Of a stretch of DNA of 64,000 nucleotides, positions 45,307 to 55,414 are shown piece by piece. The DNA is from Candidatus Babeliaceae bacterium. Its GTDB lineage: Bacteria > Babelota > Babeliae > Babelales > Babelaceae. The stretch spans positions 31,489 through 95,488 of the forward strand of contig JAIETV010000003.1 in assembly GCA_019744895.1 (NCBI GenBank), given 5' to 3'. The notes under the pieces are model-generated. The model made no database searches and was not told where the DNA came from. It saw only the letters and a program-made list of their open reading frames with translations. How positions within the stretch are numbered: position 1 is the first letter of the stretch; each line of letters opens with the position of its first letter. The translations under genes were made by a program, and so were the position numbers.

Positions 45307-46179
45307 ATGTTTAAACGAATATCTTCAGCTTTTAGCTCACTTTATAGCTCCTTTTCTTCAACGATTAATTCGATATTTTTATCTGGGAAACTTGATGAGC
45401 AAAATTTAAAAAAAATCGAAAAAATTCTTTTAGAATCTGATACGGGCATTAACACTACCCAGAAAATCATTAAAAATTTGAAATTATCTCTACAGACAGA
45501 TCCCCAAACTGCCTTGAGTCAAACGCTTGGCGATCTTTTGAGTCAAGCGATATTTACTCACGAAAACCCAATAATAATCTTTGTTGGCATTAATGGAGGG
45601 GGAAAAACCACCAGTGCAGCAAAACTAGCTCACCTATTCAAACAGCAACATCAAAAAGTTTTAATGGCCGCGGCTGATACGTTTCGCGCTGCAGCCGTTG
45701 ATCAACTCAAGCTTTGGGCAGAACGCCTACAAATACCCGTTGTTACCGGCCTAACTAATCAAGATCCCAGCTCGGTTGTTTACCAGGCTTGCACAGAATT
45801 CAAAAAAGGCAATTATGATAAGCTCATTATCGATACGGCCGGGCGTCTTCAGACAAAAACGCATCTTATGAAAGAGCTTGAAAAAATCCACCGCACTATT
45901 TCAAAACAACTTCCTGAAACAGCAGTAACTACGTTGCTTATTATAGATAGCATGCTGGGGCAAAACTCTTTAGAACAGGCTAAACTTTTTAATGAATCTA
46001 CAAAAATTGATGGCATAATTTTAACTAAAACTGATGGCACCGGCAAAGGCGGCATCAGTTTTAGTATCATAGATACTCTTAAAATACCAATCGCCTACGT
46101 TACCTTTGGGGAGCATCTAGAAGACATAGCGCCATTCAACACAAAAGATTTTGTTTTCAAAATACTCAATAATCATTAA
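45307..46179 (+). CDS. ftsY: signal recognition particle receptor FtsY
   Basis: 290 residues from ATG 45307; an upstream TTG overlaps the previous gene. SRP GTPase: N domain at about residues 10-85, then GINGGGKTTSAAKLA (G1), DTFRAAAVDQL (G2), DTAGRLQTK (G3) and TKTDGTGKGG (G4). The acidic A domain of E. coli FtsY is absent, as in many bacteria; the N-terminal amphipathic stretch (MFKRISSAFSSLYSS) is the likely membrane anchor. Works with SRP to deliver proteins to Sec. Confidence 0.97.
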   Translation: MFKRISSAFSSLYSSFSSTINSIFLSGKLDEQNLKKIEKILLESDTGINTTQKIIKNLKLSLQTDPQTALSQTLGDLLSQAIFTHENPIIIFVGINGGGKTTSAAKLAHLFKQQHQKVLMAAADTFRAAAVDQLKLWAERLQIPVVTGLTNQDPSSVVYQACTEFKKGNYDKLIIDTAGRLQTKTHLMKELEKIHRTISKQLPETAVTTLLIIDSMLGQNSLEQAKLFNESTKIDGIILTKTDGTGKGGISFSIIDTLKIPIAYVTFGEHLEDIAPFNTKDFVFKILNNH

Positions 46180-46307
46180 CTCACATGGCTATTAACCTTC
46201 AAATTAGTTTTTTCTCATAGAAAAATTTAATTTTATAGTGCTTTTAAGACAACAATCGTGAGATTTTAAAAATTGGAAGTTACCTAAAATACTATAAAGG
46301 TTGTATT

Positions 46308-46742
46308 ATGTTAAAAAAAATATATCTATTCACGCTACTTTTTGTTTCATTATCATCTAATGCTACAGAAAATAATCCTATGAGCCTTTCGCGTATTCTG
46401 AATCCACTTCAAGAAAATCCCGTAGCAGCTCCAAAAAAACGCACAAGAAAACAGATGCGAGAAGCTAATAAAGCTCAACATTTAGAACAATTTAACGCCA
46501 TAACTCCTGAGCAATGGGAAGAAATTAGAATTAAAGCCGGAGTTAGCAAAGAAGCTCAAGAATTAGCCAAAGCACGATTCAAAGCGAACCCTTTTGGTGA
46601 CCTTCCTATTACAAAAGCGCGCATAGAAACTCTAGCGGCTGCTCAACAAATAAAACTTGCAAATTCACGCGCATCTATGCGAAAATTAACAGCAGAAAGA
46701 CGCGCACACAAGCCCTATGATCGACCAGATTCAAGGTCATGA
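46308..46742 (+). CDS. exported protein with one copy of the 29-31 kb repeat
   Basis: 144 residues. The signal peptide (MLKKIYLFTLLFVSLSSNA) is followed by a basic linker (KKRTRKQMREANKAQ) and one repeat unit at about residues 61-117 (IKAGVSKEAQELAKARFKANPFG, split as IKAGVSKEAQELAKARF and GDLPITKARIETLA). This matches the unit of the genes at 29556 and 30782, 15 kb away. The C-terminus is basic. Function unknown. It lies alone between ftsY and prmC. Confidence 0.72.
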   Translation: MLKKIYLFTLLFVSLSSNATENNPMSLSRILNPLQENPVAAPKKRTRKQMREANKAQHLEQFNAITPEQWEEIRIKAGVSKEAQELAKARFKANPFGDLPITKARIETLAAAQQIKLANSRASMRKLTAERRAHKPYDRPDSRS

Positions 46743-46792
46743 AAAAATAATTAAAACTTTTAAAAAAATCATATGTGTGCATACTTGCAACT

Positions 46793-47668
46793 ATGAATAT
46801 TTCAAAGGCGCATGCGCTTTATACTCAAAAATTATTAACTGCATATAATAACCAACAAACAGCGTCTCAAGTTGCTTGGTGGCTTTTAGAAAAAGCAACA
46901 TCAAAAAATCGGTCTGCGCTGCTGCTAGAAAAAGATATCTCTGAAAATGCTCAGCATGAAATTGAGCTCTGGATTTCTCAGATCATTTATAATCACATGC
47001 CTGTGCAGTATATACTGGGATCCGTATCTTTCTTGGATATAGATATTGCCGTTCAAGCTCCCATCTTAATTCCACGCCCGGAAACAGAACAGTGGTGCCA
47101 AGAACTTATTACCCTGCTACGCCAAGACTTAGCTGGAAAGACTCAAAAGAGCTTTAATCTTCTAGATTTGTGCAGCGGAACAGGCTGCATAGCGCTAAGC
47201 ATTGCGCATGCATTTCCTGACGCAGATACCACCGCGCTTGATATCGACCGACAAGCGTGCAAACTTATTCAATTAAATGCTGAAAAAAATGGTATCAAGA
47301 ATTGTACAATTATAGAGTCTGATTTATTTTCGTGTCTGCCTACCAATAAAAAATATTCGATAATAACGGCAAATCCACCTTATATAACTCAGCAAGAGTG
47401 GCATGAGCTTGAGCCGAATGTTAAAAATTGGGAATCTCCACAAGCACTTGTTGCCAATAATAATGGCTTAGAAATTATAGAAAAAATAATTACCATGGCG
47501 CCTCAATATTTAAGCACGCATATTAACGATATTCCGCAAGTTTGGATAGAAATAGGGCAATCGCAAGCAGAACACGTAACAGATCTTTTCAAAAAGGCCG
47601 ACTATACTCAGATAGCAACATATAAAGATATGTATGGAAAAAATCGTGTAATTACAGGAAGCTTATGA
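46793..47668 (+). CDS. prmC: release factor glutamine methyltransferase PrmC/HemK
   Basis: 291 residues from ATG 46793; a longer frame adds six residues. Methylates the GGQ Gln of release factors. SAM motif LDLCSGTGCIALSIA and the N-glutamine/adenine-type NPPY motif (ITANPPYITQQEW) are visible, and the PrmC N-terminal helical domain is present (LILIPRPETEQW). prfA is not adjacent here. The stop overlaps the next gene by 4 bases. Confidence 0.95.
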   Translation: MNISKAHALYTQKLLTAYNNQQTASQVAWWLLEKATSKNRSALLLEKDISENAQHEIELWISQIIYNHMPVQYILGSVSFLDIDIAVQAPILIPRPETEQWCQELITLLRQDLAGKTQKSFNLLDLCSGTGCIALSIAHAFPDADTTALDIDRQACKLIQLNAEKNGIKNCTIIESDLFSCLPTNKKYSIITANPPYITQQEWHELEPNVKNWESPQALVANNNGLEIIEKIITMAPQYLSTHINDIPQVWIEIGQSQAEHVTDLFKKADYTQIATYKDMYGKNRVITGSL

Positions 47669-48105
47669 CCAATAGTCATTTTTTACGGTATACCCAATGG
47701 AAGCAATCATCACTGCTGCTTATAGCACTTTTGCTTATCGCTTTAACCATAACACATGGATATTATTACTATATACTATATAGAACCTCGCCAAAAGTCG
47801 CATCGGATTGCCTGCAAGAGCCCCAAATTACTCAAAGCAACGAGCAATTATTCACCATAATTCAAGATATTAATAAGCAAGAATTGTATACTATATTTAA
47901 TGCTTTGCTTGAAATAATGCCCACGGATGTGAAAATGGAAAAGCTTGAGTATAATTCCCCAGAGATGATAATAACCTTGCGATCACAACATCATAAAGGA
48001 ATGGTCAAGATACTTGAAGCCTGCTCAACACATACGATTCTTAAAAGATTCTGCCTTAAAAAAAGTTTTCAAGAAAATAATGAGATTGTCTTTATACTTG
48101 GATAG
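47665..48105 (+). CDS. single-pass membrane protein, PilN-like
   Basis: 146 residues: a short N-terminal cytosolic segment, one membrane helix (SSLLLIALLLIALTITHGYYYY), then a domain with a PTDVKMEKLEYN strand and a small alpha/beta pattern seen in PilN/GspL-type periplasmic domains. Length is shorter than PilN (about 180-200). The similarity is weak and no pilus genes adjoin. It may belong to a type IV pilus or DNA-uptake machine elsewhere. Coupled to prmC by an ATGA-type overlap. Confidence 0.55.
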   Translation: MTNSHFLRYTQWKQSSLLLIALLLIALTITHGYYYYILYRTSPKVASDCLQEPQITQSNEQLFTIIQDINKQELYTIFNALLEIMPTDVKMEKLEYNSPEMIITLRSQHHKGMVKILEACSTHTILKRFCLKKSFQENNEIVFILG

Positions 48106-48137
48106 CATAAACTTAAATTCCCCGTATACTAAAAAAT

Positions 48138-49940
48138 ATGGGAATTATACATATATTGTCCTCATCTGAGGCTCAAAAAATTGCCGCCGGCGAAGTTGTG
48201 GAGCGGCCTTATAATATTGTAAAAGAACTTTTAGAGAATTCTTTAGACGCCGGTGCCACTCAGATAAAACTTTATATTGAAGATGGTGGCAGAAAATCAA
48301 TACGGTGCATAGATAATGGGTGCGGCATGTCGCAAGAAGATGCCCGCATGAGTGTTGAACATCATGCAACCAGCAAGCTTACTACCATCGAAGACCTTGA
48401 AAGCATTAAAACATTTGGCTTTCGAGGTGAAGCGCTTTCAAGTATTTGCTCGGTAAGCACTATGGCTATTGCAACGCAAATGCATGATCAGCATAGCGGT
48501 ATTCAGTTAAGTTTTGAATATGCATTTTTAAAAAATACAGAAATTATTTCAAGACCCCCCGGCACTGATATAACCATCACTAATATTTTTGAAAATGTCC
48601 CTGTAAGAAAGAAGTTTCTAAAAACACGCGAAACAGAATGGCGGGCGATATTCACGCTTGTGCAAGCAATTGCTCTAGCTCATAAACATGTTGTATTTAT
48701 GCTTTATCATGATAATCAACAGATTCTGACAACATATGCAACCGATTCGTTAACAGAGCGAGTAGCACAAATATTTGACCGAAACTTTTCTGAACATTTT
48801 CTTGCCTGCGAAAGTAATGATCTTAAAAATAATATTACAATTTCCGGTGGCATAACCCATTACCAATATCAGCGCTATGACAGAAATCAACAATTTTTCT
48901 TTGTCAATAAACGTTGGGTAAAAAATTATAAGCTGGGTCAAGCTTTTAATAAAGGCTTTTTAAATGTACTGCCTCCGGGTAAGCACCCAGCCGGTATACT
49001 CTTCATAGAACTTGCCCACCACGAAGTTGATATCAATGTACATCCACGAAAAGAGGAAGTGGTCTTTTTGCACCCACGCCTTATCGAACTTGCCGTTGAA
49101 AGAATGGTTCAAAAGCGGCTTGAAACTGAAACGGCGCAACGTGTTCAAACCACGAAACACGCAACGCAAGAATCAGTGCATTATCCAGTGTACCCTAGTT
49201 ACACGCACGCGATAGATGGCGCAAAGCACATCGATTTGAGTATGCTTAACCAGACCCCACAATCATCTGCTTTCACTATGAGTCAATGCAAGAGTTACCC
49301 GCCACTAGAAATTCAACAGCCTGTTACGCAATCAGCCAAACAGATTTTACAAAAAGAATATAATTATACCATTGTTGGTCAACTATTAAAAACCTACTTA
49401 TTGCTCGAAACACCAGATGGTCTTTTAACAGTAGATCAACATGCTGCGCATGAGTGTGTGCTCTATGAGCAATTCAGCTCAAATAACAACGAGGTTACCC
49501 GTATGCAACTCTTGTTCCCTGAGATAATATCCGTATTACCTGAAGATCAAAAAACTCTTTTGTCGTTAATTTCTGAGCTTAACAGAGTGGGAATCCACAT
49601 CGAGTCGGTTAGCAACTCTGCTATCGCAGTAACAGAAACACCCCTACATGTAAAAAATTATCCCCTTAAAGACTTGGTGCACGATATACTTTCGTGGATT
49701 CATGAAAGCAGTGTAATACAGGCTGATATATGGAACGCAAAAATAACTAAAAAACTTTACGCTATGATGGCATGTAAAGCAGCAGTTAAAGCTGGAGATG
49801 AGCTTTCAAAGTTGCAAATCGAAGAGCTTTTAAACTCACTCTATAAAACTGAACACCGTATGACATGTCCCCATGGCCGCCCCACAACATGGGCAATTTC
49901 ACAATATGAACTTGAGAAGACTTTCAAGCGCAAGATTTAG
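48138..49940 (+). CDS. mutL: DNA mismatch repair protein MutL with endonuclease motif
   Basis: 600 residues. GHKL ATPase N-terminus: IAAGEVVERPYNIVKELLEN, DNGCGM, TFGFRGEAL. The C-terminal domain holds DQHAAHECVLYE near residues 433-444, which fits the DQHA-x2-E-x4-E nickase motif, and CPHGRPT near the end plus ACKAAVKAGDELS. MutL therefore likely nicks DNA itself, as in bacteria without MutH. The linker at residues 330-410 is variable. mutS is not in the window. Confidence 0.96.
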   Translation: MGIIHILSSSEAQKIAAGEVVERPYNIVKELLENSLDAGATQIKLYIEDGGRKSIRCIDNGCGMSQEDARMSVEHHATSKLTTIEDLESIKTFGFRGEALSSICSVSTMAIATQMHDQHSGIQLSFEYAFLKNTEIISRPPGTDITITNIFENVPVRKKFLKTRETEWRAIFTLVQAIALAHKHVVFMLYHDNQQILTTYATDSLTERVAQIFDRNFSEHFLACESNDLKNNITISGGITHYQYQRYDRNQQFFFVNKRWVKNYKLGQAFNKGFLNVLPPGKHPAGILFIELAHHEVDINVHPRKEEVVFLHPRLIELAVERMVQKRLETETAQRVQTTKHATQESVHYPVYPSYTHAIDGAKHIDLSMLNQTPQSSAFTMSQCKSYPPLEIQQPVTQSAKQILQKEYNYTIVGQLLKTYLLLETPDGLLTVDQHAAHECVLYEQFSSNNNEVTRMQLLFPEIISVLPEDQKTLLSLISELNRVGIHIESVSNSAIAVTETPLHVKNYPLKDLVHDILSWIHESSVIQADIWNAKITKKLYAMMACKAAVKAGDELSKLQIEELLNSLYKTEHRMTCPHGRPTTWAISQYELEKTFKRKI

Positions 49941-50018
49941 TCTTTCTTGATTTTACCTCCAGTTATACTTATTTTTTTCTTCTGTAATTAAAGTTTCATC
50001 ATCTTTCCAAAAGCCTTT

Positions 50019-50287
50019 TTATTTAAGCTTTTTTAATGCTTTAGGATAGTCTTTTAGGACTGCATTAAGTATATCAGTGTTATAGAACTCAAAAAGGCCT
50101 GAACTTATTTTATAATCAGCAAGAGCCAATGTGATCTCTGTAACTACACCTTCTGCTGCCATCTTTCGATTAGCTAATTTTTGAATTAAAAACCGCCCCT
50201 CCCTTGAAAAAAGTGGTACGCCCCTGGATTTGACTTTGCCCATTCTAGAAGACACTCGTTTAAAATTTCCTCGCTAGGCAATTGCAC
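50019..50287 (-). pseudogene. frameshifted small gene
   Basis: Minus strand, two frames. From GTG 50287 a frame reads QLPSEEILNECLLEWAKSNP and AYHFF, then goes out of frame at the run of six T near 50212 (minus strand). The rest continues in another frame (GRFLIQKLANRKMAAEGV, LADYKISSGLFEFYNTDI) to TAA at 50019. Joined, it would be about 90 residues. Either part alone lacks a good start. The T-run makes either true slippage or a sequencing error possible. Between mutL and uvrC. Confidence 0.5.
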
Positions 50288-50409
50288 ATATATTATGGCC
50301 TTAAGAGAAGAAAAGAGAAATTATGAAAAATATTTTTCATAAATACACCTGAATAATTAAAAATAAAAATTAAAATCCCATAAATACCATTTTTACAAAA
50401 AACACACAG

Positions 50410-50431
50410 AAGGCAAGTATTTTGCCTTTTT
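50410..50431 (+). terminator. probable rho-independent terminator
   Basis: A 7-bp stem (AAGGCAA at 50410-50416, TTGCCTT at 50422-50428) followed by T-rich sequence, upstream of uvrC. Confidence 0.6.
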
Positions 50432-50483
50432 CTAGGCTTGTATTATATGTTTTGTTATACTTAAGAGTAACCTTAGGAGCTTA

Positions 50484-51779
50484 ATGAGCCAATCATCATT
50501 TTTGCTATATTCGCATCTCCCCCATTTGTCCGGCGTCTATATCTTTAAAAACATCAATAATGATATTCTGTATGTTGGCAAAGCTAAAGATATCAAAAAG
50601 CGCGTGGGTTCATATTTCAGAAAGCAGACAAGTGACTGGAAAATCGATGCACTCATAAAAGAACATGCTAGTATTGAGCATATCGTTACCCAAAACGAGT
50701 TGGAAGCACTTTTGCTTGAGGCGCAACTCATAAAAAAATATCAACCGAAATATAATGTTTTATTAAAATCCGGCAACCCCTTTGTTTATCTTCTTTTTAC
50801 TGACACTCAACCCAAACTACTCAAAATTGTTCGTATAAAAAGGGAAAAAGGGAGTTATTTTGGCCCTTTTATTCATAAAAATGATGCGCGTAGATGCTTT
50901 GAGTATTTAACCCGCACATTCAAGCTGCAACTATGCACCAGTAAAATAAGAGGTGGTTGCTTAAACTATCATTTAAATAAATGTGCCGGAAATTGCGCAC
51001 CAAATTTTCAACAAAAAGATTACGATGCGCGGCTAGAGCTTGCAAAACTTTTTCTGGAAGGCGACTACAAAAAAACAATTGCGTCACTCGAAAATCTTTT
51101 ACAGGAATATAATAAAAATTATGAATTTGAAAAAGCACGCAATATAGCAGATTATATCACGCATATTAATGTTATTTTCGATACGCTTAAAATCAAATTT
51201 ACTGAGCGTAAATATACACCTGAAATAACGCAAGCGTTCCTGCCTAAATTTAATCAGGCAGACTATGCTAAGGGCTTTTATGAACTTAAAGACCTTTTGC
51301 ATTTACCTGAACTTCCCCATTCCATAGACTGCTTTGATATTTCACACTTTCAAAGCACCTCAATAGTCGGTTCGTGTGTCAGATTTACCGATGGTAAACC
51401 TGACAAAAATAAATTCAGACGTTTTGCAATTAAAACATTAACTCAACAAAATGACTACGCTGCGTTACAAGAAATAGTTTCGCGCAGATATAAAACCGAT
51501 GATTTTCCAGATGTTATTTTAATTGACGGAGGCAAAGGGCAGCTTAATGCGGTAAAAAATCTTTTTCCGGATAACATGTTTATTTCACTTGCAAAGCGCG
51601 AAGAACGACTTTATACACCACTACACCCTGAGGGCTTAGTACTCGACTTGCACACGCAATTGGGCAAGCTTTTGGTTGCCATGCGTGATTACGCTCACCA
51701 TTTTGCCGTAAGCTACCATACCCTTAAGCGCTCTAAGAAAACTTTTAATAGCTCATATCAAAAACTAAATTCTGAATAA
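50484..51779 (+). CDS. uvrC: excinuclease UvrC, short form without HhH domain
   Basis: 431 residues (E. coli 610). GIY-YIG nuclease at about residues 15-95 (HLSGVYIFKN and ILYVGKAKDIKKRV); a four-Cys cluster (LQLCTSKIRGGCLNYHLNKC, AGNCAP); a short UVR-like helix pair (EYNKNYEFEKARNIAD) for UvrB; an RNase H-type half (SIDCFDISHFQSTSIVGS, VILIDGGKGQLN). The protein ends about 60 residues before a tandem helix-hairpin-helix would appear, which other UvrC use for DNA binding. Both incision domains look intact. Confidence 0.95.
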   Translation: MSQSSFLLYSHLPHLSGVYIFKNINNDILYVGKAKDIKKRVGSYFRKQTSDWKIDALIKEHASIEHIVTQNELEALLLEAQLIKKYQPKYNVLLKSGNPFVYLLFTDTQPKLLKIVRIKREKGSYFGPFIHKNDARRCFEYLTRTFKLQLCTSKIRGGCLNYHLNKCAGNCAPNFQQKDYDARLELAKLFLEGDYKKTIASLENLLQEYNKNYEFEKARNIADYITHINVIFDTLKIKFTERKYTPEITQAFLPKFNQADYAKGFYELKDLLHLPELPHSIDCFDISHFQSTSIVGSCVRFTDGKPDKNKFRRFAIKTLTQQNDYAALQEIVSRRYKTDDFPDVILIDGGKGQLNAVKNLFPDNMFISLAKREERLYTPLHPEGLVLDLHTQLGKLLVAMRDYAHHFAVSYHTLKRSKKTFNSSYQKLNSE

Positions 51780-51842
51780 TTCTTGACGCCTTATGCTTAC
51801 TAAAGCAATACTTTCAACAAAAAACCATAAAAAGGGTAATCT

Positions 51843-52238
51843 ATGGAAAACTTTTCAAAGAGATATGCTGAAGTTCAATTATTACTTTTAGATCTAAAAA
51901 AAGCTACCGTTTCATATGAGGACAATTCAGAACAAACACAGGCAGATTCTCAAGCATTAATTTCAATTTTTTCTAAAGCATTTTACTCTTTTTGTGAATT
52001 GATTGCCGAATATCTAAAAATACATCACAAAAATTTTGCATCTTCTAAATCACCACGCGAAGTTATCGAAAATGCTCATAGAGTAGGATTTCTCGCCGAA
52101 CACGATACTCACATATTACTTCAAATACATAAAGATCGCGCTAAACCTCTACTTGGTAATGAAGAAAGTGCTCTTATTCATAAGCTTGAAACGTATATAG
52201 AAACCATGCAGACTATAGTTAATGAGATAAAACCATAA
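51843..52238 (+). CDS. HEPN-like protein of the nucleotidyltransferase-substrate-binding type
   Basis: 131 residues, all helical. RYAEVQLLLLDLKKA and the SPREVIENAHRVGFLAE segment resemble the NTase substrate-binding (PF08780/HI0074) family. HI0074 partners a MNT-type nucleotidyltransferase (HI0073) in toxin-antitoxin pairs. No nucleotidyltransferase gene is adjacent here, and the HEPN RxxxxH motif is not complete (HKDRAKPL). It may be a solitary relic or act alone. It is 25 bases before clpB. Confidence 0.55.
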   Translation: MENFSKRYAEVQLLLLDLKKATVSYEDNSEQTQADSQALISIFSKAFYSFCELIAEYLKIHHKNFASSKSPREVIENAHRVGFLAEHDTHILLQIHKDRAKPLLGNEESALIHKLETYIETMQTIVNEIKP

Positions 52239-52263
52239 ATAATTAATTCGTATAAGGGTATGT

Positions 52264-54396
52264 ATGAATAGCGCAAAGGTTAATCCGCAACAAGAACAAC
52301 AAAGTTTTTTAGAGCGTTTTTGCCAAAATATAACCGACCAAGCTCAACGTGGGCTACTGGACCCGGTAATAGGTAGGCATGAAGAAATTAGACGCGTTAT
52401 ACAAATCTTATCACGAAGAACAAAAAATAATCCTGTTTTAATCGGTGAGCCTGGCGTTGGTAAAACGGCAATAGTTGAGGGCATAGCCCAGCGCATTATT
52501 AACAACGATATTCCTGAAGGTCTTAAGAATAGCACCATATATGCATTGGATTTAGGATTATTGGTTGCTGGTGCAAAATATCAAGGGGAATTTGAAGAGC
52601 GCTTTAAAGGTGTTTTAAAAGAGATTGAACAAAAGCAAGACCATATAATTTTATTTATAGATGAAATGCATATGCTCATCGGTGCAGGGTCTGCTGGTGG
52701 TGCCATGGACGCATCTAATCTTATAAAACCAGCGCTGGCACGCGGGCAACTTCATTGCATAGGGGCAACCACATTAAAAGAATATAAAAAATATATAGAA
52801 AAAGATGCAGCCCTTGAACGTAGATTTCAGAAAGTGCTTGTTGAAGAGCCAACTATCGATGATGCTATTTCTATCATGCGTGGTTTAAAAGAAAAATATG
52901 AACTGCATCACGGCATTCGTATTAAAGACCAAGCACTTGTTGACGCAGTAAAGCTGTCAGCAAAAAATATTCCCGATAGGTTCTTGCCCGACAAAGCTAT
53001 TGATTTGATCGATGAAGCAGCATCGATGATTAAAATGTCTATTGATTCTCAACCTGAAGTTATCGATCAGCTTGAACGGAGAATCCGTCAACTTGAAATC
53101 GAAAAAGTTGCTTTAAGTAAAGAAAAAAATGATATCTCAAAAGCCCGCTTAAAAGATCTAGAAAAAGAACTTACACAAATTAAGGGCGAACATGAAAAAT
53201 TGCTTAAACAATGGAAAGCAGAAAAAGCGCCCTTAGAAAAAATTAATAAGCTCAAAGAGTCATTAGAGCGTGCAGAATTTGAATATAAAAAAGCCGAGCG
53301 CGATGGCGATTTTGCACGCGCTTCAGAGATTAAATACGGCACACTCATAAAACTTCATCAAGAACTCGATCAGCAACAAGAATCTCTTAAAGCAGCGTCA
53401 ACGGGCCTTATAAAGGAAGAAGTTGATGAGACAGATGTGGCAAAAGTACTTTCACGCTGGACAGGAATTCCTGCTGAAAAACTTAAAGAAAGCGAATCTC
53501 AACGTCTTATTAACATGGCAGATATTCTCAAAGAGCGCGTCATTGGTCAAGATGAAGCAATTTATGAGATAGCGCGCGCTATTCAAATGCATCGCGTAGG
53601 CCTTACTGATCCCAATAAGCCCATCGGCTCTTTTCTATTTTTAGGGCCGACAGGTGTAGGTAAAACTGAAGTAGCTCGAGCGCTGGCAGACTTTTTATTT
53701 AACGCCCCAAAACGTATGGTACGTATAGATATGTCCGAATACATGGAGAAACACTCTGTTGCAAGGCTTATTGGTGCACCACCAGGGTATATAGGCTTTG
53801 AAGAAGGCGGCCAACTTACAGAAAGCGTTCGTAAAAACCCTTATAGTGTTTTGCTTTTTGATGAAATTGAAAAAGCACATCCTGATGTTTTTAATATATT
53901 TTTACAAATTCTTGATGAAGGTAGGCTTACTGACAGTCAGGGTCGCACCGTTTCATTTAAAAATTGTATCATTATTATGACAAGTAATATCGGCTCGCCC
54001 CTTATTTTGCAAGAGCAGACTATTACTAATAAAGTAAAAGCTGAGATCGAAAAAACTTTACACGCAACATTTAGACCAGAGTTTTTAAATCGCCTTGATG
54101 CAATAGTTTTTTTCAAAAAACTTACTCAAAGTGATGTCAAAAAAATAGCACAATTACAATTGCAAGAACTTGAAAAAAGATTGCTTAATATTCACATAAT
54201 CTGCACATTGAGCAATTCAGCACTTAATGAAATTGCACAGTTAGGGTATGAGCCAGAATTTGGCGCACGCCCTTTAAAGCGCGCTATTCAAAACTATATC
54301 GCGGCGCCTATAACGCACGCACTATTAAAAAACAACTCTATAAAAACAATACATATCGATTATAAAAACGATACATTTAGCTTAGAGATAAAATAG
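52264..54396 (+). CDS. clpB: ClpB-type disaggregase lacking the N-terminal domain
   Basis: 710 residues (E. coli 857). Two AAA+ modules: Walker A GEPGVGKT near residue 61 and GPTGVGKT near 461. A coiled-coil middle domain lies at about 270-390 ([37 protein letters not shown]), the mark of ClpB against ClpA/ClpC. The P-loop-proximal start ([12 protein letters not shown]) comes at residue 31, so the Clp_N domain is missing. E. coli also makes a short ClpB from an internal start. No ClpP-binding loop is evident; role is disaggregation with DnaK. Confidence 0.95.
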   Translation: MNSAKVNPQQEQQSFLERFCQNITDQAQRGLLDPVIGRHEEIRRVIQILSRRTKNNPVLIGEPGVGKTAIVEGIAQRIINNDIPEGLKNSTIYALDLGLLVAGAKYQGEFEERFKGVLKEIEQKQDHIILFIDEMHMLIGAGSAGGAMDASNLIKPALARGQLHCIGATTLKEYKKYIEKDAALERRFQKVLVEEPTIDDAISIMRGLKEKYELHHGIRIKDQALVDAVKLSAKNIPDRFLPDKAIDLIDEAASMIKMSIDSQPEVIDQLERRIRQLEIEKVALSKEKNDISKARLKDLEKELTQIKGEHEKLLKQWKAEKAPLEKINKLKESLERAEFEYKKAERDGDFARASEIKYGTLIKLHQELDQQQESLKAASTGLIKEEVDETDVAKVLSRWTGIPAEKLKESESQRLINMADILKERVIGQDEAIYEIARAIQMHRVGLTDPNKPIGSFLFLGPTGVGKTEVARALADFLFNAPKRMVRIDMSEYMEKHSVARLIGAPPGYIGFEEGGQLTESVRKNPYSVLLFDEIEKAHPDVFNIFLQILDEGRLTDSQGRTVSFKNCIIIMTSNIGSPLILQEQTITNKVKAEIEKTLHATFRPEFLNRLDAIVFFKKLTQSDVKKIAQLQLQELEKRLLNIHIICTLSNSALNEIAQLGYEPEFGARPLKRAIQNYIAAPITHALLKNNSIKTIHIDYKNDTFSLEIK

Positions 54397-54417
54397 TAAT
54401 TTTATATAAGAAAGTTT

Positions 54418-55349
54418 ATGAAAAAAATTATAGTATAAGCAGTACGCTCTGTTATCTTGCAATAAGTTTTCCCCTTATTGCTTACGACCAACCTTTTATT
54501 AATCTCGGGTTTACCAATATTCTTGATGGTGGACCTGTACGCCCTACCTACGACTGGTATCTTTATCAATTTTTTCAGTATTATGGATCGCATAAATTTA
54601 TTGATTCTCATGGCACTCCTTTGGGATTATCCGATTCGCCAAAAACTACCGTATGGGATGCAGTAACTTAATTAACATATCAAAAAAAGATGAACTTATC
54701 TTATGCGCAAAAACCGTTTTTAGTGAGGTTATTCCTATAATATTTTCTTCAACTATTTCCCACAATAAATTAGGACTTCTTGATAGTGGTACCGGACTAG
54801 GTGATTTACTTATTGGGCCATTCTGACAATGGGACCCCGTATTCTATAAAAATAGACCTATTTTTGTAACACGTTTAGAACTTGATGTCAGCTTCCCTAC
54901 CGTAAAAAATGAAGCGGATGTTGCCCTTAATCCAGGTAACGGGCTTTATTTTATAAATCCTTACTGGGCCGAGACATTTTATTTTACAGGAAAATGCACC
55001 GCATCATGGCGCTTGCAGTACGTATGGTCATCAATTAATAAAAAAACACACGTTCAGACAGGTCAAGCAATTTTTATGAATTTTGGCCTAAAATATGACA
55101 TTTTTTAACAGGTTTTGGGTCGGTCCGGTTGGTTGTTTTTTACAAACAATAACAGATACTTATGTTAACGGTAGACCAACTAATTAACGAAAAGAATCTG
55201 TTGTTGTACTAGTTTCGGGTGCACTGTATGATCGCAACGATATTATTTACTTTTTTTGCGTATGCTTTTTTGAAATGGGAGCAAAAACAGAACTTAGGGG
55301 ATTAATTCTATCGCCCGCTTTGTTTATCATTTTTAAAAATTTGATTTGA
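54418..55349 (+). pseudogene. decayed copy of the adjacent outer-membrane barrel gene
   Basis: From ATG 54418 the plus strand holds recognisable fragments in several frames (QPFINLGFTNILDGGPVRPT, GLGDLLIGPF, then a stop and QWDPVFYKNRPIFVTRLEL, LNPGNGLYFINPYWAETFYF, then frameshifts). They align in order with the intact gene at 55415 (NLGYTNIQLGGPIKPT, YIGVFLQWEPFYKKNRPIFV, NPGNGCYFINPSWASTLYL). At least two internal stops and several frame changes occur, so it is dead. It fills the 1-kb gap after clpB. Confidence 0.92.
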
Positions 55350-55414
55350 TAAAAATATTTTGCAAATATTAAAGTCGTAAAAAATGATTTGTATAAAACT
55401 TTAAAAGTTGCCCC

